Shown here in pieces: positions 8,208 through 17,949 of a stretch of 64,000 nucleotides of DNA. Location of the stretch: assembly GCA_965246935.1 (NCBI GenBank), contig CBDFGC010000036.1, positions 1 to 64,000 on the forward strand, read 5' to 3'. This stretch comes from JAZKFT01 sp965246935 (GTDB lineage: Bacteria; Bacteroidota; Bacteroidia; Chitinophagales; Chitinophagaceae). Position numbers and translations under genes: made by a program. Positions within the stretch are counted from its first letter, which is position 1. The number at the start of each line of letters is the position of its first letter. The notes under the pieces were generated by a model. It was not told where the DNA came from and ran no database searches. It was given only the letters and a program-made list of their open reading frames with translations.

Positions 8208-9830
8208 TCAGGCAGGCTTTTTTATCATTACCGCTTTTAATTTTTGAGTAAAAGGATTATAGATCAGCTTGTTCTTTAAACTGATAATCATGCCCAGCAT
8301 TTCGTTATCAAGAGCAAACATCAATGTTAAATAAAAAAGGGTAAACAAGAATGCCCCAATAACCAGTTTGCTGAGGTACAGTTGCTCCGGTATTGTTTTA
8401 TGAATAAAAAACAAACAACCCCAGGTAAAAAAAGAACAAAGTACAACAACGATCGACCAGCTAATGAGTGATTGCTGCATAAGTTTTTTATTAATGTAAC
8501 CCATCTTATAGTTGCGGCACCCAAAGAAAAGAAAATCACCGAATACACTCATAGTCAATGTAATGATAAGCGCACCAATAATACCGTAGTTTTTGGCAGC
8601 AAAAAAAAACAAGTATGCCATATAACAGGTTTTTTACAATGTAAAACTGGCTGTTCATCTTTATATCTCCTAAGGCATACCCGATATTGCTCATAAAATA
8701 AGCCACTAAACCTGTTATAGAATATATTGACAGTAATAGCAGAACAGGATATCCTAAAAATGTATCCTTACCTGCCCGGAGTATCAGCAGATCCTGGTAG
8801 GTAATTACAAACATAAATCCGGCAAACAAAGTAATATACATGTAGATTTTAAACTGCTTATGAATCAGGTTGATGATGAAGTGCTTATCACCCGTGCCTT
8901 TTGCATGGGAAATCAGCGGCATCAGGGCTACAGATTGCCGGCCAATAAGTGCGTTGGATTGATTAATAGGCCGTTTGTTCAACTCATACAGTGCAATCAT
9001 CGAAGGTGGGATAAACCGGGCTAATACCAACATATCAATACCGCCGGACAGTCCCGAAATAATCTTAGCCGCCGAGGTAAATGAAAATATACGTACGAAC
9101 TTCCTGAAATGGGCGATCTCGTAAAGAATAGGCAAGTGTTCCCGTTTTAATAATTTCAGAAGGGAAGCAAAATTGAAAATGTTGATATATACTGCACGGA
9201 ATACGTTCGCTAATGCGATGGACATTACTCCATAACCAAGGTACAAAAAGATAAGATTTACAATCAGGAATAAAAAATTAGCGCTAAGAGACGAAATAGC
9301 TACGTGGGCCGAGTTGTGCATGCCCTGGTTAATACCCGAAACCGTAAACGAAACCAATTGCATTCCGGTAGCAATAATTGTAATCAGCAAAGCCAGTGAC
9401 AAATGCTCGTACTGTGATAAATTTTTATTAATCAACGTACCCACAGAAAAAAAATCAATCCTATAATCACTGAAAGCAGCAGGATGATAGCCGAAGCAAT
9501 AAAACCCGAGCCAATCGATTTTCCGATTTCCAATTGTTCATTAGTAATGGCAAGCGTATTAGTACTTGAATCTTTAGTCAACAAATCGCCTGGTAATACC
9601 TTTTGCGTACGGCCACGCATTTCTGCGATCTTTTGCTGCAGCACTTCGCCTACCCCAGGATACACAAGCGTTATCCAGCTTATGATGCTGCTGGTAGCTA
9701 CCCATAATCCTAATGTATCCTTATCAATATGTTTTAAGTAAATCGGAAAAAGCAGAATAGAATTAAACACGTTGGTAATTATCCAACCATACTGAAAAAT
9801 GAAATTCCAGCGCAAAATTTTTTTGTTCAT
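8208..9830 (-). pseudogene. Polysaccharide flippase (Wzx/MATE-like), split by two homopolymer frameshifts
   Basis: Three minus-strand reading frames join into one multi-spanning membrane protein of about 540 residues. Part 1 (from ATG 9830, MNKKILRWNFIFQYGW) has the N-terminal membrane segments of O-antigen and teichoic-acid flippases. It runs to IGLIFFL and then breaks at an A8 run on the plus strand (9447-9454); nine would keep the frame. Part 2 (about 9444 to 8605) carries the middle transmembrane segments with YELNKRPINQSNALIGRQ. It breaks at an A9 run (8601-8609), where eight would keep the frame. Part 3 finishes at 8208 with LIYNPFTQKLKAVMI. Such proteins move lipid-linked sugar repeats across the inner membrane. 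The gene neighbours a glycosyltransferase-like gene. It may be decayed, phase-variable, or misread. Confidence 0.75.
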
Positions 9831-9930
9831 GTAATTGAAAATTAGTGGATGCTTTTTTCCATACGGCAACCACCCGACACTACTTACGATGCTAATTGCA
9901 ATCCCAACTGACCGGTAATGCAGTAAATTT

Positions 9931-10796
9931 TTATGTCACTCGTTTTTCCCGGAACCATTGCCGGATAGCTGCATCGTCCACATCTTCCCAATACCTTACT
10001 GAGTGCGTTATCTTTTTCTCATCTCTAATCAGTTGTTCCGGCGATCCGGTAATCCTTTCCAGGCCCGGCCAAATGACTGCTCCGGACCGGATAAACTGCC
10101 ATAGGTAAAACCAATGGCTTTTGTAAGCAGGCCAAAAATATGATCTTCGCCCATATTTAGCTTTCGGAGGCGGTTATTGGGTAAATGACCGGCGTTATAT
10201 ATTGCCTGCAGATACCTGATACCCATAAAGTAAGCACCACCAAAAACGTTTTCCCTATTCCGGTAACCATTTGCCCGGGCTTTTCTGGCTAATGGAGTTA
10301 ACTCAAGATTTGAGAGCGGTCTTCCTACAAACTTCCAGGTTTGAGTTCCATTGTACACCCTGTCACGGGGCCAGCTAAGATCCCACGGCTTTCTATAATA
10401 ATCATTCGGATATTGGCCTGCAATACCCACTATTTTATCACTGTCAAATAATTTGATTGCCTCAGCTTCGGGTGTTAGTCCAATAATTAAAGCATCTGTA
10501 TCCGGCTTTAGCAGTATTTCAAATTCATAATGGTCTAATGCATATGCAAACGAACGGGCCAGGTTCACATAAAGGCCGGCCCAGCCGCCCATTGGTATAT
10601 CGGTAAGCAGCACAATAGCATCCGGGTGCTTATTTTGTACTTTTTTACCAAGTCCCTGATGCGAGTCGTCTGCTAAAATAAAGAGATAGGTGCTCTTTGT
10701 GTGAAAGACATAACTGTCCATGCTATCTATAATAAATGCAGGCGAACTGTTTGGGCCAACACCTATCACAATTACAACGTCGTAATAAGGCTTCAT
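9931..10796 (-). CDS. Glycosyltransferase-like protein with a frameshifted C-terminus
   Basis: From ATG 10796 (MKPYYDVVIVIG) the main frame gives 256 residues and ends at 10029 with a short out-of-frame tail (PDRRNN). Near 10044-10050 the alternative frame continues a natural-looking end: SPEQLIRDEKKITHSVRYWE and DAAIRQWFREKRVT, stopping at 9931. One extra G in the CCGG there would unite them into about 288 residues. The fold looks like a GT-A-type sugar transferase: an N-terminal beta strand (VVIVIGVG), a DxD-like KPDTDALI at about residue 108, and YFMG plus GEDHIFG near the end, reminiscent of acceptor and catalytic segments. I cannot name the family. It probably belongs with the flippase just downstream. 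Confidence 0.65.
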
Positions 10797-10985
10797 TTTC
10801 ACAGGTTGATGATAGGCCGGCCCATTCAAATATTGGTCAGAAAAGTTCTTTTAAATGGAATTCCATTAATGCTCCATCCGTAAAGAAATTAATTGCTCAA
10901 GTTATTTTGCTATTCAATTGACATACAATTCCTTTTAGGTTTCAACTGCTATCTTCGTTTGTATCAATTACTTTTAAATTTTTCA

Positions 10986-13493
10986 ATGAAATCATTCGTT
11001 GTCGCATTCTTGTTGTTGTTGCATTTTGCCCTTAATGCACAGGTGTCGTCCCCGGCCAGTTTCTTAGGGTATGAATTAGGAACCCATTTTACACCCCATT
11101 ATAAAATCGTTGACTATTTTAAAGCCGCTGCCCAGGCATCTCCTGCCGTCATGAAGCTGGAGCAATACGGTATTACTACCGGTGGACGGCCTTTATTAAT
11201 GGCCGTTATTTCTTCACCGGAGAACATGAGTAACCTTGAAGCCATCCGCCTGAACAACCTACGCCTTACCGGTCTGGAAAATGGGAAGCCTGATCTTACT
11301 TCGCCGAAAGCGATTGTATGGCTCAGCTATAATGTACATGGCAATGAACCAAGTAGCAGTGAAGCCGCAATGATGACGTTATACGAGTTACTTAATCCAT
11401 CTAAAACGAATGCTAAGGATTGGTTGAAAAATACCGTTGTGATTATGGATCCTTGTATTAATCCGGATGGCCGTGACCGGTATGTAGCCTGGTTTAATGG
11501 TGTGGCCGGTGCTATCCCAAACCCCGATCCGCAAAGCAGGGAGCATGACGAACCCTGGCCAGGCGGCCGGGTTAATTTTTATAATTACGACCTGAACCGT
11601 GATTGGGCCTGGCAAACGCAGATTGAAACACAGCAACGCATGGCAGCCTATCAAAAATGGATGCCGCAGATACACTGCGATTATCACGAACAGGGCTTTA
11701 ATACACCTTATTATTTTGCGCCGGCTGCCGAGCCTTTTCATGAGGTCATTACACCCTGGCAACGGGAGTTCCAAAATATTATTGGCCGCAACCATGCCGG
11801 ATATTTTGATGCGAACGGCTGGCTTTATTTTACCAAAGAGCGTTTTGATTTGTTCTATCCCAGCTATGGGGATACCTGGCCCTTGTACAATGGCTCTATC
11901 GGCATGACGTATGAACAAGGGGGTGGGCCCCGAGGTGGGCTGGCGGTACTTACGGATGATGGTGATACACTGACACTGCATGACCGGGTTTTGCACCATT
12001 ATACTACCGGCATCAGTACCATTCAGGCAGCATCTGCCAATGCGGAAAAGCTGGTTAAAAATTTTAAGGCTTATTTTGACGACGCCATTCGTAATGGAGT
12101 GGGCGATTACAAAACATTTGTAATTCCCTATAGCAGTAATCAGCCACGGCTATCTGGTATCAAACTATTGCTCGACCGTAACATGGTCCGGTATCAATAT
12201 GCCAGCGGCGGTACTGCCAGCGGGTTCAATTATGTAACGGGGAAAACTGAAAATTTTACTTTGCAAAAAGGCGATTTGATCATCAGCACTGCACAGCCAA
12301 AAGGGGCATTGGTAAAAGTACTGTTTGAGCCGAGTTCCAAATTAAATGACAGTGCTACTTATGATATAACCGCCTGGAGCATACCTTATGCCTATGGCCT
12401 GCATGCATATGGCGTGAAAGAAAAAATACCTGCTTCCAGTGCCATCACTGACGTTGATTCCTTACCGGCTTATAATGCGAAAGCGTACGGGTATGCCATT
12501 CGCTGGAATAGTATTGAGAGTGCACAGTTGTTGGCAGAATTATTACAGAAGAAACTGAAGTTTCGGGTCGCCGCTAAACCATTTGAAAGCGGGAAAGAAA
12601 AATTTGCACCAGGTACATTGTTATTATTAAGAGGCGCTAATAATAATATTACCGGGTTTGAGAATATCATTGCCGGGGTTGCAAAAAAGTATAACCTGAA
12701 TCCATTACCATTAAGTACTGGTTTTATGGACAAAGGATCTGACTTTGGCAGCCCCGATGTACAAGGTCTAAAGCCGCCGAAAGTAGCGTGCTTAACCGGC
12801 CCTGGAGTATATCCGAATGCAGCAGGTGAGGTCTGGTTTACATTTGAGCAGGAATTACATTACCCGCTTACAATGATAAATGCGGAAGACGCTGGCAGTA
12901 CCAATCTGAATAAGTTCGATGTATTGATCTTGCCCAGTGGTTCGTATCAGAATCTCTTAATTAAAGAAAGTGCCATCAGGCAATATGTACAGCAAGGCGG
13001 TACATTAATTGCGTTGGAAAATGCAGTGAGTGCAATAGCAAATAATGACTGGGGCTTGAAGGCAAAAAAAGCACCCGAAGATTCAGGTAAACCTAATGTA
13101 TATGCCAACCTGAGAAAATATGCCAATGCGGAAAGAGATGGTTTAGCTGAAAGTAATCCCGGCAGTATTTTTAAAATGGAACTGGATAACACACATCCGC
13201 TTGCTTTTGGCTATCCAAACTATTATTTTACGCTCAAACAAGATAATAATGTGTATGAATTTTTAGAGAACGGCTGGAATATAGGTTTTATTAAAAAGGG
13301 TAGTCAAGTGGCCGGGTTCACCGGTGTAAAAGCAAAACAAAAACTCCAGGATGGGGTGCTGATCGGGCAATTCCCCTTAGGCCGCGGTTCAGTTATATTT
13401 TTTGCTGATGATCCGCTGTTTCGCAGCTTTTGGCAAAATGGAAAACTGCTTTTTACCAATGCGGTATTTATGGCAAGCGGAAGAAATCAATAA
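10986..13493 (+). CDS. Secreted M14-family zinc carboxypeptidase
   Basis: This 835-residue protein starts at ATG 10986 with a signal peptide (MKSFVVAFLLLLHFALNAQ, cleavage after about residue 19). The M14 peptidase domain covers about residues 30-340. The zinc ligands are His118 and Glu121 in HGNEPSSSE and His234 in DYHEQG, NPDGRDRY forms part of the substrate site, and the general base is probably Glu310 in YEQGGGPRGG. The second half (about 400-835) includes a segment resembling a class I glutamine-amidotransferase-like fold (FDVLILPSGSY, then VQQGGTLIALENA), as in other large Bacteroidota M14 proteins. It should cleave peptides in the periplasm or outside the cell. It is divergent from the glycosyltransferase-like gene and stands alone. 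Confidence 0.92.
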   Translation: MKSFVVAFLLLLHFALNAQVSSPASFLGYELGTHFTPHYKIVDYFKAAAQASPAVMKLEQYGITTGGRPLLMAVISSPENMSNLEAIRLNNLRLTGLENGKPDLTSPKAIVWLSYNVHGNEPSSSEAAMMTLYELLNPSKTNAKDWLKNTVVIMDPCINPDGRDRYVAWFNGVAGAIPNPDPQSREHDEPWPGGRVNFYNYDLNRDWAWQTQIETQQRMAAYQKWMPQIHCDYHEQGFNTPYYFAPAAEPFHEVITPWQREFQNIIGRNHAGYFDANGWLYFTKERFDLFYPSYGDTWPLYNGSIGMTYEQGGGPRGGLAVLTDDGDTLTLHDRVLHHYTTGISTIQAASANAEKLVKNFKAYFDDAIRNGVGDYKTFVIPYSSNQPRLSGIKLLLDRNMVRYQYASGGTASGFNYVTGKTENFTLQKGDLIISTAQPKGALVKVLFEPSSKLNDSATYDITAWSIPYAYGLHAYGVKEKIPASSAITDVDSLPAYNAKAYGYAIRWNSIESAQLLAELLQKKLKFRVAAKPFESGKEKFAPGTLLLLRGANNNITGFENIIAGVAKKYNLNPLPLSTGFMDKGSDFGSPDVQGLKPPKVACLTGPGVYPNAAGEVWFTFEQELHYPLTMINAEDAGSTNLNKFDVLILPSGSYQNLLIKESAIRQYVQQGGTLIALENAVSAIANNDWGLKAKKAPEDSGKPNVYANLRKYANAERDGLAESNPGSIFKMELDNTHPLAFGYPNYYFTLKQDNNVYEFLENGWNIGFIKKGSQVAGFTGVKAKQKLQDGVLIGQFPLGRGSVIFFADDPLFRSFWQNGKLLFTNAVFMASGRNQ

Positions 13494-13515
13494 TTAAAAT
13501 TAGAACTGACATATT

Positions 13516-14580
13516 TTAGAGTTTTGCCCGTTCATATTGAACCGGCCAGATCATCTCATCTTCAAGCTCATGTGATGCAGTTAACGGAAAATAAGGATTA
13601 CGCAAAGATTCCCGGGCTATCAGCACCAGGTCTGCTTTACCGAATGATAGAATTTCTTCAGCTTGCGCTGCACCGTTTATAATACCAACAGCCCCGGTTA
13701 GGATGCCGGTTTCCTTTTTGATGCGTTCGGCAAAGGGCACCTGGTAACCTGGCCCAACGGGTATTTTTACGCCTGGTATGGCGCCACCACTTGAACAATC
13801 TATCAGGTCAACGCCTTTCTTTTTTAGAATAGCACTAAGCTTTACTGATTCGTCGATGTTCCAGCCATCATCTGCCCAATCAGTAGCGCTGATACGAACA
13901 AATAATGGCAAATTGTTTGGCCAAACTGTTTGCACGGCTTCTGTTATTTCCAGCAATAAAAGTATCCGGTTATTAAAATTACCTCCATAAGCATCGGTAC
14001 GCTGGTTACTGAGGGGTGATAAAAACTGGTGTATGAGGTAACCATGAGCTGCATGGATTTCTACCACTTTAAACCCGGCATCAACAGCCCGCTTCGTTGC
14101 CGATTTAAAATCAGTGACTACCTGTTGAATGCCAGCTTCATCCAATGCTGCGGGTGCGGTTTCTGTGTGATGAAATGGTATTGCGTTAGGTGCAACTGTT
14201 TCCCAGCCAACATCTTCCGTTTTTATTTGCTTACCACCTTTCCAGGGAGAAGTATGGCTGGCCTTGCGCCCTGCATGTGCCAGTTGGATGCCGGCTACCG
14301 CACCTTGCCGATGAATAAACGAAGTTATTTGTCGTAGCTTTTCAATGTGTTCATCCTTCCATAGACCCATATCGTCGGGCGTTATCCGGCCTTCGGGACT
14401 TACGGCGGTGGCTTCCTGTATTACTAATCCTGCCCCGCCCACTGCACGGCTACCCAAGTGTACCAAATGCCAATCGTTTGCAAAGCCGTCTACCGATGAG
14501 TATTGGCACATCGGTGAAATGGTAATTCGGTTGCGAAGGGTAACATTTTTAATAGTGATGGGAGAGAGAAGGGTAGACAT
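13516..14580 (-). CDS. namA: NADH:flavin oxidoreductase, old yellow enzyme family (YqjM-like)
   Basis: This 354-residue FMN-dependent ene-reductase belongs to the YqjM/NamA branch, which reduces activated C=C bonds using NADPH. The N-terminus MSTLLSPITIKNVTLRNRI and the following SPMCQYSSVDG carry the characteristic cysteine that tunes the flavin in this branch. HAAHGYLIHQFLSPLSNQRT and the Gly-rich DAYGGNFNNR follow, with the FMN-phosphate region near GAVGIINGAAQAEEIL. Its physiological substrate is unknown. It is convergent with the M14 peptidase gene (stops about 22 bases apart) and transcribed from the region around 14.6 kb. Confidence 0.92.
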   Translation of the reverse strand: MSTLLSPITIKNVTLRNRITISPMCQYSSVDGFANDWHLVHLGSRAVGGAGLVIQEATAVSPEGRITPDDMGLWKDEHIEKLRQITSFIHRQGAVAGIQLAHAGRKASHTSPWKGGKQIKTEDVGWETVAPNAIPFHHTETAPAALDEAGIQQVVTDFKSATKRAVDAGFKVVEIHAAHGYLIHQFLSPLSNQRTDAYGGNFNNRILLLLEITEAVQTVWPNNLPLFVRISATDWADDGWNIDESVKLSAILKKKGVDLIDCSSGGAIPGVKIPVGPGYQVPFAERIKKETGILTGAVGIINGAAQAEEILSFGKADLVLIARESLRNPYFPLTASHELEDEMIWPVQYERAKL

Positions 14581-14825
14581 TATTTGGGTTAGTTGGTTTT
14601 TGGAAGCATTATTATAAATTATTGTTTATCATCTTTTTATTAATCTCCCTAACTTATCAATACAGATAGGCACTCGCAAACAAAGACACCTATATTTAAT
14701 AGGTATAACGTAATTGAGAAGCTACAACATCCTCGGTCGTGGTGATTACCGCTCATAAAGCTTAAACGTACTGATTGCCATTAGTCACTAAAATCTTATA
14801 GGCTTGTCCAACTGTGAAAAAGAAG

Positions 14826-15665
14826 TTATGGCTGAGGTGGAAAATCTGCACCAACAGTTGTGTCTTCCCAGGTGTCAAAATCTTTTTTTAACTGCTCCAA
14901 TTTATTGCGTGCTCCTTTTAAAGCTGCCTGTCCCAGCAATAAGCGCAGTGGCGGATTTTCTGATTCCACCGCCTTTACAATTGCTTTAGCTGCCCGAACC
15001 GGATCGCCGGGTTGGTTGCCACTATAGCCGCGGATAGCCTGCTGATTGGCACCTGCAGTATTGTGATAATCATCGATTTTAATTTTACTGTCATTAGCAC
15101 TGCGACCAGCCCAATCGGTACGAAAACCGCTGGGGGCTACGATGGTTACTTTTATACCCAGAGGTGCTGTTTCTTTAGCCAATGATTCTGATAAACCATC
15201 TACAGCATATTTCGTGGCGTTGTAAAAGCCAACTGCCGGAAAGCTAACCAATCCGCCAATGGAAGCAATGTTTACAATATGTCCGCTACGCCGGGCACGC
15301 ATAAAGGGCAACACTTCTTGCGTCATTTTTGCCAGGCCAAATACATTTATTTCGAACATGCGGCGTACCTGATCATCTTCACTTTCTTCAATGGCTCCAA
15401 AGTATCCAATGCCAGCGTTATTTACTAAGACATCAATGCGGCCAAATCTGTCTATTGTTTGTTTTACGGCTGTTTTTATCTGTTCCGGCTTTGTTACATC
15501 CAATTCTACTGCAATAGCACGGCCTTCATTATCTAAAACAATATCCTGCACATCTGCCACATTACGGCTACCAACAGCCACCTGGTTACCTTGCTCAATT
15601 GTATATTTTGCCAGCTCTCTTCCAAAACCGGTTGAACAACCGGTAATCAGCCATACTTTATGCAT
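14826..15665 (-). CDS. Short-chain dehydrogenase/reductase
   Basis: This is a 279-residue classical SDR with the cofactor motif TGCSTGFGRELA near residues 8-19, NNAGIGYFGA in the middle, the catalytic Ser in IVNIASIGG, and the YxxxK motif in YNATKYAVDGLSE. The Arg in GSRNVAD just after the second strand suggests NADP preference. Substrate cannot be told; close relatives are annotated only as SDR oxidoreductases. It is a single gene, on the same strand as the OYE-like gene with about 245 bases between them. Confidence 0.92.
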   Translation of the reverse strand: MHKVWLITGCSTGFGRELAKYTIEQGNQVAVGSRNVADVQDIVLDNEGRAIAVELDVTKPEQIKTAVKQTIDRFGRIDVLVNNAGIGYFGAIEESEDDQVRRMFEINVFGLAKMTQEVLPFMRARRSGHIVNIASIGGLVSFPAVGFYNATKYAVDGLSESLAKETAPLGIKVTIVAPSGFRTDWAGRSANDSKIKIDDYHNTAGANQQAIRGYSGNQPGDPVRAAKAIVKAVESENPPLRLLLGQAALKGARNKLEQLKKDFDTWEDTTVGADFPPQP

Positions 15666-15820
15666 GTGTTTTCATTTAATGGTTTGTGAGCTAGCAAAAT
15701 ACGTGCAGGATGTGAAAACATTTTTTATGTTTGAGCAGTTCTTACTAAAATCACTTTTCATTTTCTCTGGTTACATTTTTATGGCAGGATTTTTCATATA
15801 ACTTTTTAAAACCAAACTTT

Positions 15821-16174
15821 ATGAATCAGGATGTTCCTTTTGACCATCATGGCATTTCAGGTGGCATTCACGTAACTTTATCCGAAGGCCAAACGCTGGA
15901 TGATTTGTGCACCCAATACATTGATGACTACAATCCCGACCGCTTTGAAGCCGTAGCTATACGCCTGTTTGCCGGTAAGGAAACCATTGTAACGATCTAT
16001 GCGTTGGATAAAACCCGCCAGGAAAACAGCACTAGTAAGGAAAAGTTACCGGTTAAAAAATTTAAGTTGGAACATATTTCCGTAAGAGAATTGCTACAGT
16101 TTTTTGAGGAATTCAACTTTACGTTGTCCTCCGGCAACTATGATCTGGAAGATATGGAAGTAATAAATAAATAG
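15821..16174 (+). CDS. Conserved hypothetical protein, 117 residues
   Basis: I do not recognise a named domain. The protein starts at ATG 15821 and is soluble, without signal peptide or membrane segments. It alternates likely beta strands (GGIHVTLSEGQ, AVAIRLFAGKETIVTIYALDK) with an acidic helix-rich tail (VRELLQFFEEFNF, YDLEDMEVI). The composition and a good stop-to-terminator arrangement support a real gene: a strong bidirectional hairpin follows 37 bases after the stop. Confidence 0.7.
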   Translation: MNQDVPFDHHGISGGIHVTLSEGQTLDDLCTQYIDDYNPDRFEAVAIRLFAGKETIVTIYALDKTRQENSTSKEKLPVKKFKLEHISVRELLQFFEEFNFTLSSGNYDLEDMEVINK

Positions 16175-16211
16175 AACAGTAGTAAAGCAAAGCTGTATAT
16201 AACCGCAAAGC

Positions 16212-16242
16212 AAAAGCGCCCTGGCAGAACCGGGGCGCTTTT
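16212..16242. terminator. Bidirectional intrinsic terminator between convergent genes
   Basis: AAAAGCGCCC (16212-16221) pairs with GGGCGCTTTT (16233-16242) over 10 bp with an 11-base loop. The A/T flanks give a U-run in either direction, so it can end both the hypothetical gene on the left and the protease gene coming from the right. Confidence 0.9.
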
Positions 16243-16261
16243 ACTTTTTTAAATCTTAATT

Positions 16262-17380
16262 TTATTTGGTAAATACTTTTACCATAAAAACACAGTTTTT
16301 CAGTTGCTCTACCTGCTGTGTTGTTTCCTTTCCTTTCAGCATATTTTTCAATGGCAATTTTACATTACGGAAAGTGGTATCGGCATCTTTCATGTTTTCC
16401 AGTAACTTAACAATATTAACGGCTTTATTAGCGAATACCACACCATCCGCATTTACTTCCCGGCTATTCAGTACACCAATTACATCGCCGTTTTTATCAA
16501 ACACAGGGCCACCACTATTTCCCGGATTAGCTGATACGGTTATCTGAACGCTTAGTGTATCATCATGAAAACCACTCTGTGCGCTCAAATACCCTTTACC
16601 ATACACAATCTCATTACGAGGGTAACCTAAAGTAAATATTTCCTCACCCAACTTAGCGCCCGACTTACGGATACTATATGGTAAAATGGCTGGTGCTATA
16701 AAATCCTGATCCTGAATTTTTAGAATGGCCAGATCCTGAAGGGGATCATTATAAACAGTGGTAGCGTAGTAATCCCTTCCGTTGTTGCTCACTACCAATG
16801 CTGTCGCATTATTAATTACATGACTGTTTGTTACTAAATATCCTTTGGAATCAATTAAGAAACTGCTACCTGCGCTCTTTTGAGTTAATGTAGAGTCGGC
16901 AGGTTTCTTTACTATTTTACCATCAATTCTGCTTATTAAAATAGACTGCTCCTTTTGCTTTTCCTTAAGTTGATTAATCTCACGACTAAGTAATTGATAA
17001 TCTTTAGAGGCAGAATTTTTTGGGGAAAAATAACTTAGCATACCACTAATTGTAAGTGCTGTAACGCAGGCAATAGAAGCCGCTACAGCAATGGTACGCC
17101 TGTGCTTGTTCCAGAGGCGTATAACCCTGCCACCGGCAGGCTGGTTTTGCACAATACTACCTTCCTCCAGCAACCGGCTATGTGTTTCATGCAGGAGCGC
17201 TTTGAACTCTTTTTGGTTGGCGTAACTATCCATCTGACTAAGAAAAAGCTGATGTTCCACTACCATTTGGTCAACTTCCGAATTCGTTCGGCGTAATTCT
17301 TCAAAAAAATTTTTTTCCTGGGCGGTCATTTCTCCGTTCAGGTAGCGTTCAACGGCATCTAATAGAACAATTTCTTCCAT
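16262..17380 (-). CDS. Anti-sigma-like membrane protein fused to a trypsin-like (HtrA-type) serine protease
   Basis: This 372-residue protein has three parts. Residues 1-95 are a soluble helical region (VERYLNGEMTAQEKNFFEEL) with the look of the cytoplasmic N-terminus of anti-sigma factors. One membrane segment lies at about 96-118. A short coiled coil (128-150) leads to a periplasmic trypsin-like domain. The catalytic triad is complete: His187 (TNSHVI), Asp216 (DPLQDLAIL) and Ser289 (GNSGGPV). There is no PDZ domain. It overlaps the upstream ECF sigma gene by one base (TAATG), which implies translational coupling. Inference: it restrains the sigma factor, and its protease domain may sense or process a periplasmic signal. 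It could instead be a membrane-anchored protease with no sigma role. Confidence 0.88.
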   Translation of the reverse strand: MEEIVLLDAVERYLNGEMTAQEKNFFEELRRTNSEVDQMVVEHQLFLSQMDSYANQKEFKALLHETHSRLLEEGSIVQNQPAGGRVIRLWNKHRRTIAVAASIACVTALTISGMLSYFSPKNSASKDYQLLSREINQLKEKQKEQSILISRIDGKIVKKPADSTLTQKSAGSSFLIDSKGYLVTNSHVINNATALVVSNNGRDYYATTVYNDPLQDLAILKIQDQDFIAPAILPYSIRKSGAKLGEEIFTLGYPRNEIVYGKGYLSAQSGFHDDTLSVQITVSANPGNSGGPVFDKNGDVIGVLNSREVNADGVVFANKAVNIVKLLENMKDADTTFRNVKLPLKNMLKGKETTQQVEQLKNCVFMVKVFTK

Positions 17381-17949
17381 TACTGATTATTGTATTGAGA
17401 AAAGAATAATTTTTTTAACCGCATCAGGCACTTATACTTTTGGTTTTTAGCATTGTCGGCATTTGTATAGCCAAACTCGTCTGCTATCTCCGTCATGTGC
17501 TTCTTCTTTATATAGTAAGCTTCCAGCAGGCTTTTACAAGGTTCGCCGAGGCTTTTCATCGAAACATCCATCATATCAAAATCTGTATCTAATTTTTCCT
17601 TTTGTTCCACCTCCTCCTCCACAGGTATTGTTTCCTGAAGGCTTTCCACAGGAGTGCCATACTTCTGCTGGTATTGTAATTTCTTTAGCCACAACCTCCT
17701 GCAAATAGAATATATGTATGTCTTGATCTGAGCCGTAAGTTCGAAACTTGGATCCTGTGCCTTCTTATAAAGCACCATCATTGCGTCCTGAAAAACATCC
17801 CTCGCATCATCGTATGTACCGTTATTTTGAAGGATGAAAGATTGTATCATCCCAAAATGATCTTTGTATAAGTGCTCAACAGCCTTTGTATCGTTGTTGG
17901 CAAGGCCCTCCAGTAATTCTTTTTGGGTATAGCTTTCCGCTTTTGCCAT
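17380..17949 (-). CDS. RNA polymerase ECF sigma factor
   Basis: This 189-residue sigma-70 family protein of the extracytoplasmic-function group has region 2 at about residues 20-95 (AVEHLYKDHFGMIQSFIL, DARDVFQDAMMVLYKK) and region 4 at about 130-185 (EPCKSLLEAYYIKKKHMTEI, an HTH with NADNAKNQKYKCLMRLKK). Between them is an acidic linker. It is the first gene of a two-gene operon with the anti-sigma/protease fusion. Such genes usually control themselves. The 416 bases upstream, shared with a divergent lipoprotein gene, contain no promoter I can assign with confidence. Confidence 0.95.
   Translation of the reverse strand: MAKAESYTQKELLEGLANNDTKAVEHLYKDHFGMIQSFILQNNGTYDDARDVFQDAMMVLYKKAQDPSFELTAQIKTYIYSICRRLWLKKLQYQQKYGTPVESLQETIPVEEEVEQKEKLDTDFDMMDVSMKSLGEPCKSLLEAYYIKKKHMTEIADEFGYTNADNAKNQKYKCLMRLKKLFFSQYNNQ

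Noticed and set aside
14581..14825. Possible RNA or mobile remnant between the OYE-like and SDR genes
   Set aside because: I found no stem, terminal repeat or coding signal in this stretch.
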